From UMGS1649 sp045651205 (GTDB lineage Bacteria > Bacillota > Clostridia > TANB77 > CAG-465): a stretch of DNA of 20,533 nucleotides. Within the stretch, counting starts at the first letter, position 1, and each line of letters begins with the position of its first letter. Location: positions 1-20,533 of the forward strand of contig JAZRSA010000052.1 in assembly GCA_045651205.1 (NCBI GenBank), in the 5' to 3' direction. The notes beneath the pieces are model-generated. The model was not told the DNA's origin, did no database searches, and was given only the letters and a program-made list of their open reading frames with translations. Made by a program: the position numbers and the translations under genes. This document shows, in pieces, positions 20,491 through 20,533 of the stretch.

Positions 20491-20518
20491 TTGCTTGTAA
20501 AAAATAAAAATATATAAT
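20491..20518 (+). promoter_or_regulatory. Possible promoter for a gene beyond the window
   Basis: TTGCTT (20491-20496), a 16-base spacer and TATAAT (20513-20518) in very AT-rich DNA. No terminator hairpin is seen between the dehydrogenase stop and this site, so read-through is also possible. Confidence 0.4.
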
Positions 20519-20533
20519 AAAATAAATACATAA

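Noticed and set aside
1..20533. CRISPR array, insertion sequence or prophage
   Set aside because: No regularly spaced repeats, transposase, integrase or phage structural genes are seen; the only DNA repeats are within the Ig-like region and short leader motifs.

Overview
The window is a compact, AT-rich stretch with every gene on the + strand. Protein families, strong SD sites, factor-independent terminators and sigma-A-type promoters point to a low-GC Firmicute, most likely a Clostridia-class bacterium, possibly an uncultured gut lineage (inference). Neighbouring genes rely on ATA, AGA and TTA codons. TGA is a stop (the gene at 10132 ends in TGA), so the standard bacterial code applies. GatCAB implies tRNA-dependent amidation for Gln and/or Asn.

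Layout. 31-1181: ymdB then spoVS, the same neighbours as in Bacillus. 1233-1444: a tRNA-Glu(CTC) unit with a perfect promoter and its own terminator. 1510-2796: two single-gene units, a membrane-anchored lysine/asparagine-rich protein and a 77-aa orphan with clearly different codon use. 2853-5624: a divergent PP2C-type phosphatase, then a run encoding a small lysine-rich protein, a bacterial PH-like protein and an EcsC-like protein with an EF-hand-like loop. 5765-9434: phosphohexomutase, GNAT acetyltransferase, era, a small yqzL-like gene that is easily missed, and recO. 9487-10586: two tandem single-gene units encoding diverged paralogous two-TM proteins. 10669-15720: gatC-gatA-proS-gatB, with prolyl-tRNA synthetase inserted inside the amidotransferase operon. 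15722-16836: two more single-gene orphan units, one with an internal duplication. 16840-19153: a 731-aa surface protein with a prepilin-like N-terminus, three Ig-like (BIG2-type) repeats and a C-terminal Hint (hedgehog/intein) domain. 19154-20475: a nucleotide-sugar 6-dehydrogenase of the TviB/WecC type, probably the first gene of a surface polysaccharide locus.

Two themes stand out. First, core-gene operons alternate with short one-gene units (promoter, leader, small orphan, terminator), often with base composition unlike their neighbours and with recurring leader motifs. Second, the surface protein at 16904 joins an export/anchor segment, adhesin-like repeats and a self-processing fold that lacks the usual C-terminal Asn. 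It lies just before a polysaccharide precursor gene. These are the most promising places to look for undescribed biology. All functions are read from sequence motifs; no database search was run.
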